64,000 nt of DNA. Origin: Deltaproteobacteria bacterium. Lineage in GTDB: Bacteria > Desulfobacterota > Desulfobacteria > Desulfobacterales > Desulfosarcinaceae. Numbering within the stretch: the first letter of the stretch is position 1; every line of letters starts with the position of its first letter. The DNA lies in the NCBI GenBank assembly GCA_002747175.1, contig PDTK01000030.1:1-64000 (forward strand), given 5' to 3'. The translations under genes were made by a program, and so were the position numbers. The notes below the pieces were generated by a model. That model saw only the letters and a program-made list of their open reading frames with translations. It was not told the DNA's origin and did no database searches. Below are positions 1 through 9,140 of this stretch, one piece after another.

Positions 1-98
1 TTACCGAGGCTGCCTGATGCCTGTTTCTATTTTTCTAATCTCAGGGCTTGTAGCTTATCCCTTCCATCAGGCTGTCCAATTAATTGGGTCCACCGCCA

Positions 99-2102
99 TT
101 AAACCTTAAACACCCCAACCATCTTCTTCAGGTTTTCCACGAGCGCATTTAAGGCTTCAGCCTGTTCATTTAATTCCTCACCCTGCACAACAATCTCTTT
201 GCCAGTCTCATTGACCCCAGCAATTTCGCTACTAATAGAATCGGCAATGACCGAGCCCTGGCTGACATTCTCGTTCACTTCATTAAGCCCCTGAGAAGCC
301 TGATGGATATTCTCGGCAATTTCCCGGGTCGTCATCGACTGCTGATCAACGGAATTGGTGACATCGGTAATAATCTCATTAATCTTGTTAATAATACTAA
401 CGATTTCATCGATGGCACCAATAGAGGCATTCGATGTTTGCTGTACCCCGTCAATCTTTTCGCGAATATTCCCGGTAGCGGCAGCAGTCTGGTGCGCTAG
501 TTCCTTAATTTCATTGGCAACGACGGCAAAGCCCTTGCCAGCCTCACCCGCACGTGCCGCCTCAATCGTGGCATTAAGTGCCAGCAGGTTGGTCTGCTCA
601 CTGATCTCGGTAATGGTCTCGGTTACTTCACTGATGGCCTTGGCGGCCTCGTCCAGCTCACCCATGCGAACAGATGTTTGTTGGGCTTGTTCCACACCAT
701 CTTTTGAGATCTCTGCGGCAGAACGGACAGAACTTGCAATCGTTGTGATATTGGAGGTCATCATCTCAGCAGCCGACGCAACCATACTGACATTGGTAGC
801 AGATTGTTCCATAGCGGCTGCCACATTACGAATGTTACCGTTTAATTCTTCGGCAGCAGATGCAACCGCGTTTGCCCGTTGCGAAGTTCCTTGGGAAGTT
901 TCCAGAACAGTGGCAGCAATACGCTCTAGCTGGCCCACCGAACCTTCAACTTTCTCGGTTTCGCCACGAACCCCGCGTAACAAATTCTGCAATTTTTCAA
1001 GAAAAACATTGAACCACCTGGCCAGTGTGCCAATCTCATCCTGGGTCTTTGCCTGAAAACGCAGCGTAAGATCCCCCTCAAAAGCGGCAAGATCACCGAC
1101 CATGCCGATCATCGGGCTGGTCAGGCGTGACGTGGCAAAATAGCCTGCAATCGCAACAAGAAAAACAACCAACGCTGCGATACCCAGCAGTCGGTTACGC
1201 ACTGCGGCAACTGCGTTATGCAGTTCCGTATGATTCATAAACACCATGACAATCCAATCACTCCCCTCAACACCTTCAGAGTGGACATGATAGGCAATAC
1301 CGTTAACTTCCACATGACAATGAAATTCTTGGCCAGAGAGCACTCGGGAGACATTTTCGTCACCAACAAGAGCGGTCTCGGCGAGTTTTTTCATATTGTT
1401 TTCAGGATACTTTGAATCAACAAAGATCTCTCCGTTCTTGTGCAGCAACACCACGTAACCGGTTTCTCCGACTTTCACATTCTTTGCCATTTCTAAAATA
1501 GCATCGTTGTTGATATCGAAACCAACAACGCCGGCAACCTGGCCGTCCGGGCCGGGAACAGCCTGTACTATGGAAATGACTGAGGCCTGGGTTGTATAGT
1601 CGATATACGGTTCGGTCTGTATCACTTTACCCTGATTGGCCACCGCGTCCTTGTACCAGTCGCGCTTTCTGGGGTCAAAGTTGGTTCGAACATCTTCAGG
1701 ATAACCCACCCAACCCCCATAACGTGTTCCGAAAAAGGTAAAGGTGGCTGTTTCATGGGTTTCGCCAAACTCTTTAAACTTCTTATAAATATGTTCTTCT
1801 ATCCCGCCTCTTTTCGAGGAATCCATCTTTACGTTTTGGGCGGTAATATAGTTTCGCACCGAATCACCAACCCCTTGCAACAAAGGCGAGTGACTGAACA
1901 TTTCAATGTCTTGTTCAAACCCCTTATAGTAGGTGTCAATGAGGGCAACCAAGGCTTCAGATTCTTGATGCACTTGTTTCTTGTGCCGCTCTTTCATCGT
2001 CTGCTCCATCATCCGGGTGGTGGTAAAAAGCAGTGGGATCGCCATAAGCAACACCAACGTCACCGCCATAAACAGCAATTTCCAGCGTAATGATTTCAAC
2101 AT
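99..2102 (-). CDS. Methyl-accepting chemotaxis protein with dCache sensor
   Basis: Membrane chemoreceptor of 667 aa that would signal to CheA/CheW. A transmembrane helix (about residues 9-28) is followed by a periplasmic double-Cache sensor (about 35-295), a second membrane helix (about 303-325), a HAMP linker (about 326-380) and a long cytoplasmic signalling coiled coil. The hairpin tip is plain (EQTNLLALNATIEAARAGE), followed by FAVVANEIKELA. The distal sensor pocket has RDWY, then EPYID and GFDI, residues that match the usual dCache ligand-binding pattern, so a small ligand such as an amino acid is possible but unproven. The C-terminus has no CheR-docking pentapeptide. The gene stands alone on the minus strand, with an MCP remnant immediately upstream. 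The family call is firm; the ligand is unknown. Confidence 0.95.
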   Translation of the reverse strand: MLKSLRWKLLFMAVTLVLLMAIPLLFTTTRMMEQTMKERHKKQVHQESEALVALIDTYYKGFEQDIEMFSHSPLLQGVGDSVRNYITAQNVKMDSSKRGGIEEHIYKKFKEFGETHETATFTFFGTRYGGWVGYPEDVRTNFDPRKRDWYKDAVANQGKVIQTEPYIDYTTQASVISIVQAVPGPDGQVAGVVGFDINNDAILEMAKNVKVGETGYVVLLHKNGEIFVDSKYPENNMKKLAETALVGDENVSRVLSGQEFHCHVEVNGIAYHVHSEGVEGSDWIVMVFMNHTELHNAVAAVRNRLLGIAALVVFLVAIAGYFATSRLTSPMIGMVGDLAAFEGDLTLRFQAKTQDEIGTLARWFNVFLEKLQNLLRGVRGETEKVEGSVGQLERIAATVLETSQGTSQRANAVASAAEELNGNIRNVAAAMEQSATNVSMVASAAEMMTSNITTIASSVRSAAEISKDGVEQAQQTSVRMGELDEAAKAISEVTETITEISEQTNLLALNATIEAARAGEAGKGFAVVANEIKELAHQTAAATGNIREKIDGVQQTSNASIGAIDEIVSIINKINEIITDVTNSVDQQSMTTREIAENIHQASQGLNEVNENVSQGSVIADSISSEIAGVNETGKEIVVQGEELNEQAEALNALVENLKKMVGVFKV

Positions 2103-2143
2103 GCCTTCATCCTTATTTTAGGGTCCTTACCTGTCCTTAGTTT

Positions 2144-2510
2144 TCATCTGATCACCTTTGTTCCCTTGATTTCAAGGGCGGCTTCCGATGTCTGGCGGGC
2201 CAGCTCTTTTATTTCTCCTGTTTGCATTCATCACCACTGCTGCGGCTGCCATGGAATCGGACCTGATCGTCATTTTTCGGGTACCGTCGGACATCTGTCC
2301 GGCAATTCCCAGAAGTGCCTTTGAAGATTCTGTCAGTTTTTTTATTTCCCTTAGCTTTTCAGCGTAATGTTAGTGATTCATATCGTCAGGTTGTCCGGAA
2401 AACTTAAATGTCATTTTTCGGATCATGTCTTCGATCAGGACCGGGCCATTATCTGAAAAGGCCACGACTTCGGCGCTAACCAAAAATGAACCAGCGATTC
2501 CACGGTAAGA
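2144..2510 (-). pseudogene. Decayed chemoreceptor fragment
   Basis: No intact gene lies between the MCP and the Maf gene, but minus-strand translation shows chemoreceptor pieces. One frame (ATG at 2225-2227, stop at 2144-2146) reads EIKELARQTSEAALEIK, the conserved MCP segment just after the hairpin tip. The adjoining frame upstream reads KLTESSKALLGIAGQMSDG and then SDSMAAAA, typical of MCP helices. It contains an in-frame TAA and a frame change near position 2227. Upstream of the TAA the same frame stays open to about 2510 with sequence I do not recognise. The hairpin tip itself is deleted. The remnant is separate from the intact MCP because its residues differ. Confidence 0.6.
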
Positions 2511-2672
2511 CGTTTTTTTTAAAAGAGAAAAATGGTTCCATTCTTGACCGGAGATGACATTTGGGGACCACCACCAAAAAAATGGCCGTTTCCCGATAAA
2601 GGAAAACAGCCGTCTTTTTTACCACTCAAGTTATAGAGGACGTCTGTTCCTTTTTTTTCTGTGCGCTCTGTG

Positions 2673-5285
2673 TCACTTTTGTGATGAACAATCAGAGAGC
2701 AATTGTCGAACCTTGTCTATCCTGTTTTTAATTTCAACTTTCATGGGCGCCAGTTCCAACACCCGGGTGTAGTTCCATAGCGCGCTTGAAAAGTCCTTTT
2801 GCATCATGCGGATATCACCGATCTGCTGCCGTATCGCCGCCCGGTTTCGGGGAAAATCCTGGTACATACCTTCCAGGACCCCGATCCCCTTCTCCAATTG
2901 TTTCTGTTTCACCAATCCGACCATTTGATGAAGACGCGTGGATTCCTCAGCCAATTGGGTCTGGTCATCCTTTTGGACCCATTCCTCGGAAAACGCCTCA
3001 TCGACCTGGTGCATCACCTTTTTGAGTTCATTGGCCTGCGCATCCTCAGGTCGAAGCATCAAATACGCATATAGCGCCTTGCGGGTTGTATCGATATTTC
3101 CCTGCATCCATTCGGATTTCATTTTTTCGAAAACAGCATCTACCGCCTGACTAATGTCGGATTCCATTTTAATGACTTCCGGTGCCCCCCCAAAGGCCCT
3201 CTTGGCTTCCATCAGAACGGATTGTGCCGACGTCAGCAGATCCGTATCCAAAAAGGACTGCACCAGCCCCACATAGGGTCTGATATCATCGGGGTTCATG
3301 GCCATCCAGGATCGATATTCGCGGGCAGCTTGCCATATCTCACGGTTCTGTCTGAACAAGTCGGCCCGCTGGCTGTTTAAACGTCCGTCACCTTGTCGAA
3401 GAGCTGAAGCGCTTTTCATGTCTGCCAAGTCAGTCAACAAACGGATCACGTTATCGATTTCCCGAATCTTAAAATCAAGGCCGGACGCCAATATATCGTA
3501 CTCTCGGCATATAAGATCGAGCCGATCTTTCACCCGATGAATTTGTTTTTTGGCGTCTTCCGCAAACAACGTCTCACGTTTTCTGGCAATGTCGGCCCAA
3601 TCCTCCAGCATGATCTCAAGGACCATGCTCTTGTAGACCAAATTTTCCTTTTCGAATTCCTTAAAACGTTTTTCTGCATCCGCACATCGTTTAAAGTCCT
3701 CGTTTGAGGGTTTCCTGTGTGATAGACCTTCCATTTCAGCCAGCAGACGGTCCCTGCCCTTCTGACATTGGGTGCGTACTTTTTCCAATAATCGTACAAA
3801 TACCCGCAGTTCCGACCTCGCCTGTGATTCATCGGCCGCGCACGACCAATCGATGGCCTCCAGAACCGGTTTTATATTCAGATCGTCCGGGATGTTTACC
3901 GCCATGACTTCGGTCAGGCTCTTGATCTGCGTACCTTCTATATAGGCACCGTCGATGCAGGTATTGATCAGCCGATGGACTTGTTTTTCGGCAATATTTT
4001 CAATGAGCAGCCGGTCATTCACGAAATGCTGGACAGAATGCAGCGAGCCGCCCTTGTTGCCGGACACGGAAATCAACGCCCTGCTGTCCAATGATTGAAA
4101 AAATGGGGAACGCGAGGAATGGCTTTTACCCTGACTAAACGCCAGGTCCATTCCCACGAGAACGATCGGGTCCGCAGCCATGGCCAATGCGGAAAACAAA
4201 GCCATGTGGCTGACCGAGGTCATATCCGGGAAAAGGCCATCCAAGGCCAATTGAGGGTCCAGCCAGAAAGACATCAGCTTGCTGAATGCCGTCACCCCGA
4301 TACGTCTTTTCCCGAGAAACAGTCGAACGTTATCCGGATTGGCCTCCAGCCCGAAGATCAGGGCGGAATCACGCAAAAAATCCATATAGGGTTTTAGCTT
4401 ATGAATGTTGATCTTCTGGTGATCGATGGTGACGACGATGTGAGGCTTGACACGGGCTTGATAAAGGCTGTTGATGGCGGAGTCACAGGCGATGATCAGC
4501 GCCCGGTCCCCGATCTTCTTCAAATGGTCCAATGCGTCGTCCAGCGATGGACCCGCAGCCACGCAGATGGCCGGAAGACCTTTGAATTTTCCTTTCAATT
4601 GCCGCATGGGGGTTCCTGCGAAAAGGCTGGGCAGGTTTTCGATATTATTGGTAAACATCCGTTTACCAAAGGTTTTCACGGTATGCCAGGTGCCCTTGGC
4701 TTCGCGGATATGATCGGAAAGCCGGCTTTTCAAGGATTGAAGTGCCTCGCCAAAAATGGTTTCATAGGCTGGATGAATCATAATTGGACTTTTCCCAATA
4801 CAGATTCTTTCTTTGAACCGGGCAACGATTGTTGGGATTGATATCCCCTCCCCCACAAACAACTCGACCCTGTCGTCGGTGATCAACGGCTTCAGATCGA
4901 CCATTGTCAACGCATCATGAAAAAACTGAATAGACGGTTCCAGAATGATGATCCGAGGCTTTCCGAAGTTCTGGTTGGCAACCAGCTCAAGGGGCAGGTA
5001 TCCCAGCCCCATACCAATCAGAAATAGCAGGTCATGGGCCTGGTAATGCCAGTCGGCGACCATTTTTTTTACCGCACCGGCAGGCGTCCGGTTTCCATAA
5101 AACAACGCCATGGACTGTTTCCTGCGGTCGGCACCGGTTGGGTTACCTGTGGCATTGTTCAAAGTTTCCGGATTCTTATATGCGCTCATCAATCGCCATG
5201 CATCCGGGAATCGCTTTTTCAACAGCCGGACGTTCCTGGAAAAACAGGTCTCGGTTTTGCGTGTCTTTTTTTTCTTGCGTTTCAT
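2673..5285 (-). CDS. Maf/DUF115 motility-associated glycosyltransferase with TPR tail
   Basis: Protein of 870 aa in the motility-associated factor (MAF_flag10, MptE-like, DUF115) family, whose studied members attach pseudaminic or legionaminic acid to flagellin in the cytoplasm. The core (about residues 230-430) has the diagnostic AAGPSLDDALDHLKK, then IIACDSAINSL and VTIDHQ. A helical middle part follows, and the C-terminal 200 residues contain TPR-like repeats (for example SALWNYTRVLELAPM). The N-terminus is very basic. The start overlaps the preceding gene's stop (ATGA), so the two are translationally coupled. It is the last gene of the long minus-strand glycosylation cluster whose other end makes a pseudaminic-type sugar, which supports flagellin or surface-protein glycosylation. 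No flagellin gene is in the window. The family call is firm; the acceptor is inferred. Confidence 0.85.
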   Translation of the reverse strand: MKRKKKKTRKTETCFSRNVRLLKKRFPDAWRLMSAYKNPETLNNATGNPTGADRRKQSMALFYGNRTPAGAVKKMVADWHYQAHDLLFLIGMGLGYLPLELVANQNFGKPRIIILEPSIQFFHDALTMVDLKPLITDDRVELFVGEGISIPTIVARFKERICIGKSPIMIHPAYETIFGEALQSLKSRLSDHIREAKGTWHTVKTFGKRMFTNNIENLPSLFAGTPMRQLKGKFKGLPAICVAAGPSLDDALDHLKKIGDRALIIACDSAINSLYQARVKPHIVVTIDHQKINIHKLKPYMDFLRDSALIFGLEANPDNVRLFLGKRRIGVTAFSKLMSFWLDPQLALDGLFPDMTSVSHMALFSALAMAADPIVLVGMDLAFSQGKSHSSRSPFFQSLDSRALISVSGNKGGSLHSVQHFVNDRLLIENIAEKQVHRLINTCIDGAYIEGTQIKSLTEVMAVNIPDDLNIKPVLEAIDWSCAADESQARSELRVFVRLLEKVRTQCQKGRDRLLAEMEGLSHRKPSNEDFKRCADAEKRFKEFEKENLVYKSMVLEIMLEDWADIARKRETLFAEDAKKQIHRVKDRLDLICREYDILASGLDFKIREIDNVIRLLTDLADMKSASALRQGDGRLNSQRADLFRQNREIWQAAREYRSWMAMNPDDIRPYVGLVQSFLDTDLLTSAQSVLMEAKRAFGGAPEVIKMESDISQAVDAVFEKMKSEWMQGNIDTTRKALYAYLMLRPEDAQANELKKVMHQVDEAFSEEWVQKDDQTQLAEESTRLHQMVGLVKQKQLEKGIGVLEGMYQDFPRNRAAIRQQIGDIRMMQKDFSSALWNYTRVLELAPMKVEIKNRIDKVRQLLSDCSSQK

Positions 5286-6898
5286 CCGTTTTCGCCAAAT
5301 TGTCTTAAAGGGATGTCGGAGCGCAATTGTCCCGATCGATATGCATTGAAAGCATCCATGATTCGATCGACCAAAGGCCCGCGGCTAGACAACGATGCGG
5401 CAATCCGCTTGGTTCGTTGTTTGTATTGTGCGTATAGGGCCTTGTCTTCACATAGCCTGATGGCCACATCGCTCAAGTCACCATAATTTTTAATCTCCGG
5501 CAAATCCTTGACGGCAAGCCCGCCATCTCCAAAGGACAGGCTCAACGCCGGCAATCCTGCTGCCATGGCATACACGATGGCACTCCCGCCACCGGGCTGT
5601 TTCGGGTTGATGTAGGCATCGCAAATATCGTAAACGGACATGATATCGTCATGGAAACCGGCAAAAGTACATCTATCGTATAGCCGGCTGCTATTGTCGA
5701 CGATTCGTTCATAAGCATCGAAATGGCCGACAAACAGGATATGGGCATTGGGTGATGCCTCGACGATCTTTCCGATCATTTCCAGAAAAGCGTCATCGAC
5801 CACATGGTGCAATCTCATGCCAGCCACGGCAAAAACGAAAGCCGACGCGGGCAGATTCAAATCGCTTCTGGAAACTTGTTTTATCTTTTCAGGCGTCTTG
5901 AACCCGGGATGCTGTTCAAAAAGATATTTGTCACGGATGTCTTCGGCATCTGCCTGCCTGAGCATGGGTTCAGTTGCCTGGTCCCAGGTATGAAAATAGT
6001 TTGCCGTCGTGAGCGGCAGGCCCGCTGCAGTGGGATACATGAAGGTAAAACGGGATGAGGCGTATAGCTCGGATATGACATTACGGGAGCCAACGGTCAG
6101 AATCATTTCCGGATCGTATTGATTGATGGCCCGGATGCACGCGAGGATGTCTTCGTCCTCAAAACCGGCGGATGCGGGTTGAAAAAGGGAGATGTCGCGA
6201 CCCGCATAGTTCACCGACCGGATGTTTGCGTATTCCCCCATAACATTGGCATTGAAAGGAGGTACCATGGCGCCATTCGGAATGGCGTTGAACTCGCAGG
6301 TGTTGACGATCATCACGGCTTTATCGAAATCCTGTGACAATATTCTGGCAAATTCCAGGGCATCCCTGGTTGGTGCGTGGGGCGGCTTCAGCAGTTGTTG
6401 AATCAGGATGACCACGCGGTCCGATACTTTTCCGGATTCCTCAATGTCTATTCCGTGGTTGTCTGCGAGATCCCTGACTTTATCGACAATTTGAATGAAC
6501 AGGTCCCGCTGGAAGGCTCGGGTAAAGGCCGTTGCGATGGCATTTCGATTCTTTTCCGGTGCGTTAAACAGGAGACCGGCGATCGCGTTGAGATGACCGA
6601 CATCATAGGCAATGGTTTCATTGCGGTTCAGCAAGAATGCCGCGACTCGCTCCAGATAACGTGCATCTCCTGAAATCTGATACAATGCCGATCCGCAAAG
6701 GATGCGCACGAAGGGTGTGCCCGACCGGGTTCCCTTTTGCAGGCCGGCGGCAATGAACTTGTAGGTGTGCGGATCGATGCTTTCCTTGAACTGGCTGCTG
6801 GTCAGCAGGGTTCCCACTTGCAACATGGCCAGTCGGTCCTGACGGCTGAGTGTGCATTTCTTCTTTTTAATCAGCGCAAGAAAGTCTTCGAGTGTCAT
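5282..6898 (-). CDS. Glycosyltransferase, GT4-like C-terminal domain
   Basis: 538 aa. The N-terminal 160 residues are helical and not recognised. The remainder is a two-domain GT-B-like fold with a typical C-terminal donor-binding region: FVFAVAGMRLHHVVDD, HILFVGHFDAYERI, then INPKQPGGGSAIVYAMAAG, where the PGGGS..Y.M..G stretch corresponds to the GT4 nucleotide-sugar site. It lacks the usual EX7E spacing, so the precise GT family is uncertain. The stop overlaps the Maf gene start by 4 nt. No clear ribosome binding site precedes the start at 6898. The context points to transfer of a sugar in the same glycosylation pathway. Donor and acceptor cannot be read from the sequence. Confidence 0.75.
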   Translation of the reverse strand: MTLEDFLALIKKKKCTLSRQDRLAMLQVGTLLTSSQFKESIDPHTYKFIAAGLQKGTRSGTPFVRILCGSALYQISGDARYLERVAAFLLNRNETIAYDVGHLNAIAGLLFNAPEKNRNAIATAFTRAFQRDLFIQIVDKVRDLADNHGIDIEESGKVSDRVVILIQQLLKPPHAPTRDALEFARILSQDFDKAVMIVNTCEFNAIPNGAMVPPFNANVMGEYANIRSVNYAGRDISLFQPASAGFEDEDILACIRAINQYDPEMILTVGSRNVISELYASSRFTFMYPTAAGLPLTTANYFHTWDQATEPMLRQADAEDIRDKYLFEQHPGFKTPEKIKQVSRSDLNLPASAFVFAVAGMRLHHVVDDAFLEMIGKIVEASPNAHILFVGHFDAYERIVDNSSRLYDRCTFAGFHDDIMSVYDICDAYINPKQPGGGSAIVYAMAAGLPALSLSFGDGGLAVKDLPEIKNYGDLSDVAIRLCEDKALYAQYKQRTKRIAASLSSRGPLVDRIMDAFNAYRSGQLRSDIPLRQFGENG

Positions 6899-6982
6899 AT
6901 TGAAATTTCAAATTTTAAATTGTCCGATTTCTGGCTGGACAACGCAAAACGGCATTAACCGGCTTATGGATAGAGGAAAAAA

Positions 6983-7765
6983 TCAGCTACGCGGCGTACG
7001 GGCGACCGTGTCCCGGTAGAGATCGGATATCTTGATCAATTGTGCCATGTTGCGCCGTTCCATATTGCGAAATTCCCTGAAAATGCCGGCGATGAGATTG
7101 ACTATCGCCTTGTTTTCGCGATTCGTTCTGATCGCAACCAGATCAGCCCCCATGGGTATTGAGACCAAATTCATACCCGTAAGAAAATCCTGCATTTGGA
7201 TCAAATCATTTTCAGATATGTGTTTGATCTCGATAAGCGCCAACTGAACAGATGATCGTTGCGGGTCAAGACTTTTTAAAACCTGCAAATCGTGCCCTTC
7301 CGTATCGATCATGAGCAAATCCAGATCATGCAGTTGATGCGCATCCAAAAGTTGATCCAATGTCTTGCATGGCACGGCTGCCTGTTTGATGCTTGCGGCA
7401 TCAACACCATGAGACAATACAACATTCGGATCGACGGAAGCCAACATGGTACGGTCTTCCGGATAGTAAAGGGTAACCTCCCCTTCAGCAGCCGAAATCG
7501 CACAATTCTCCGTTACAACGCCCGGAAAACCGGCGACGTTCATGTTTAATTGTGAGTACACATGCGGTAACGGCTCAACCATGACTCCGCGCCAATTGTT
7601 TTGTGCCAAACGCTTATGGAGATAATTGTCACCGGAAACGCTATCATTGGCGCCTATCTGACAGAACTGAAACATTTCCCTGCCGTTTACTGGACTTAAA
7701 GAATCCAATAAATATTCAACGACCAGTCTTTGCGCTGTATTCAATTCTTGTATATTGACACCCAT
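6983..7765 (-). CDS. FkbM family methyltransferase
   Basis: 260 aa SAM-dependent methyltransferase of the FkbM type, which O-methylates hydroxyls on sugars or polyketides. Motif I is FQFCQIGANDS (about residues 33-43), and the family signature LLMIDTEGHDLQVLKSL lies near residues 154-170. Length is normal for the family. A strong Shine-Dalgarno (GGGAGGAATC) precedes the ATG at 7765. It lies among glycosyltransferases, so sugar O-methylation of the surface glycan is likely. The substrate is inferred only from context. Confidence 0.88.
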   Translation of the reverse strand: MGVNIQELNTAQRLVVEYLLDSLSPVNGREMFQFCQIGANDSVSGDNYLHKRLAQNNWRGVMVEPLPHVYSQLNMNVAGFPGVVTENCAISAAEGEVTLYYPEDRTMLASVDPNVVLSHGVDAASIKQAAVPCKTLDQLLDAHQLHDLDLLMIDTEGHDLQVLKSLDPQRSSVQLALIEIKHISENDLIQMQDFLTGMNLVSIPMGADLVAIRTNRENKAIVNLIAGIFREFRNMERRNMAQLIKISDLYRDTVARTPRS

Positions 7766-8163
7766 TTAGATTGATTCCTCCCATGTTTGAAAAAGTTACC
7801 CAATCGCCCGCCGGCAGGATCGCCGTTTTGCACTTTTTCCATTTGTACTCCCACCCCATTTTCTTGTTTTTTTTGACAGAAACTGGGGTGTAAGGCACTA
7901 AAATAAGCCGTTAACTATTAGCCGTTAGCGCCTGGTTTCTTTGTTTCATAGATTTGCAAGACATCCGGGCCTAAACTGGCGGGTAGATTCGTGGACTTCA
8001 ATAATGCATCGAAATTCTTTTGCCCACTGCCAATGGCTTAATTTCAGCAAATTAAACCTATGGCTCAACCCGGGCGACCCGAACCGGCCTTTATCCTGGG
8101 AATCAATCAACACCTGCGTGAAATTGAGACGGTATCATTGTAATGAACTGGAACGATTTTATA
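7766..8163 (-). other. 398-bp gap without a convincing gene
   Basis: Between the FkbM gene and the next methyltransferase I see no supported gene. The only sizeable open frame here is on the plus strand (7941-8204). It has a composition unlike a real protein, rich in W, N, R and H, and overlaps the neighbouring gene end. A short duplicated AGCCGTTA motif lies near 7905-7926. The gap may hold a promoter for the FkbM gene, but no clear boxes were found. Confidence 0.5.
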
Positions 8164-9114
8164 TTAAGGGAACTGAGCCGAATTGGGTAGGCGCGCATAA
8201 ATAACCGCACTTCTTCCCATCCCCAGTTCTGCCAGCTTTTGATAAAACGCCGTCAGGTTGTGTTCTTGGCCTGTATTCAACCAGGCCGCTTCGAAACCAG
8301 ACACCTTTTGTCCGACATGGTCTTGAAATCGTTCATCAGAATAATAGTCGTTACCGGTAAGCAACAAAAATTCCAGGGGAAAAGATGTGTCGCGCGCAAC
8401 CTCGACAAGTCCGGCCCGTTCAATTAGTCGTTTGAGTGATTCGAAGTCGAAATAGTTGATGTGATCGGGATAGCTGATCCAAGGCGGGTCCATTTTGGTT
8501 TTGCCGAGCCAGACCATTTGTCCGGGACTGAAATCGTTGGGAACGCATACACGTATGAGCCCACCCTCCACCAAAAAACGTACTGATTGGCGAAGCATAT
8601 CCAGCGGATTGAGGACATGTTCCAAAACAAATTGAAGGTTGATAAAAGCGTATGACATCCGTGGAGCAAAATCCGCATTTTCAAACATGGATTCAATCAC
8701 ATGCAAACGGAATTTCCTCAGATAGTCGGCGGCCTCACAATTGGGTTCGAACACGGAACTGTTCCACCCCTTATCCATGAAAAACCGGGCAAGCAAGTTG
8801 TTCCCCCCACCGATGTCGATCATTGTCAAAGGTGCCCCTTCGGGAATCAGATCTTCGACTTGTTCATGGATATGCCTTAATTCTCGATTGGCCTGTAACC
8901 CCTCTATTTGTCGGGCAATAAAGTCCTCGTTTACAGCTTGATAGTCAATGTGACCTTTATCCTGGTGGTATTGCTCTTTGTATAATACCTCCAGTTTGGT
9001 GTCGTCAGGCAAGGGATGTAAATGGCGGTAGCCGCAGACCTCGCATTCGATGACCCGGTGGCCTTCACGCTGCCATTCGTGTGTCCATCGATGTTTTGTC
9101 GTATCACGCGTCAT
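8164..9114 (-). CDS. Zinc-ribbon class I SAM methyltransferase
   Basis: 316 aa. A CxxC knuckle (ECEVCGYRHLHPLP, about residues 23-36) at the N-terminus is followed by a Methyltransf_23-type Rossmann fold: motif I MIDIGGGNNLLARFF (about 118-132), acidic VFEPNCEAADYL, and post-motif FINLQFVLEHVLNP. This architecture is common in sugar C- or O-methyltransferases of glycan clusters. The second pair of a full zinc ribbon is not visible, so metal binding is uncertain. The start at 9114 follows a G-rich stretch (GAAGGGGCGCACCA). It probably acts with the neighbouring glycosyltransferases. Confidence 0.82.
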   Translation of the reverse strand: MTRDTTKHRWTHEWQREGHRVIECEVCGYRHLHPLPDDTKLEVLYKEQYHQDKGHIDYQAVNEDFIARQIEGLQANRELRHIHEQVEDLIPEGAPLTMIDIGGGNNLLARFFMDKGWNSSVFEPNCEAADYLRKFRLHVIESMFENADFAPRMSYAFINLQFVLEHVLNPLDMLRQSVRFLVEGGLIRVCVPNDFSPGQMVWLGKTKMDPPWISYPDHINYFDFESLKRLIERAGLVEVARDTSFPLEFLLLTGNDYYSDERFQDHVGQKVSGFEAAWLNTGQEHNLTAFYQKLAELGMGRSAVIYARLPNSAQFP

Positions 9115-9140
9115 TGGTGCGCCCCTTCTTAAAAAAAGCT

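Noticed and set aside
7941..8204. 87-codon plus-strand frame
   Set aside because: Odd composition, no ribosome binding site, overlaps the end of the methyltransferase gene.
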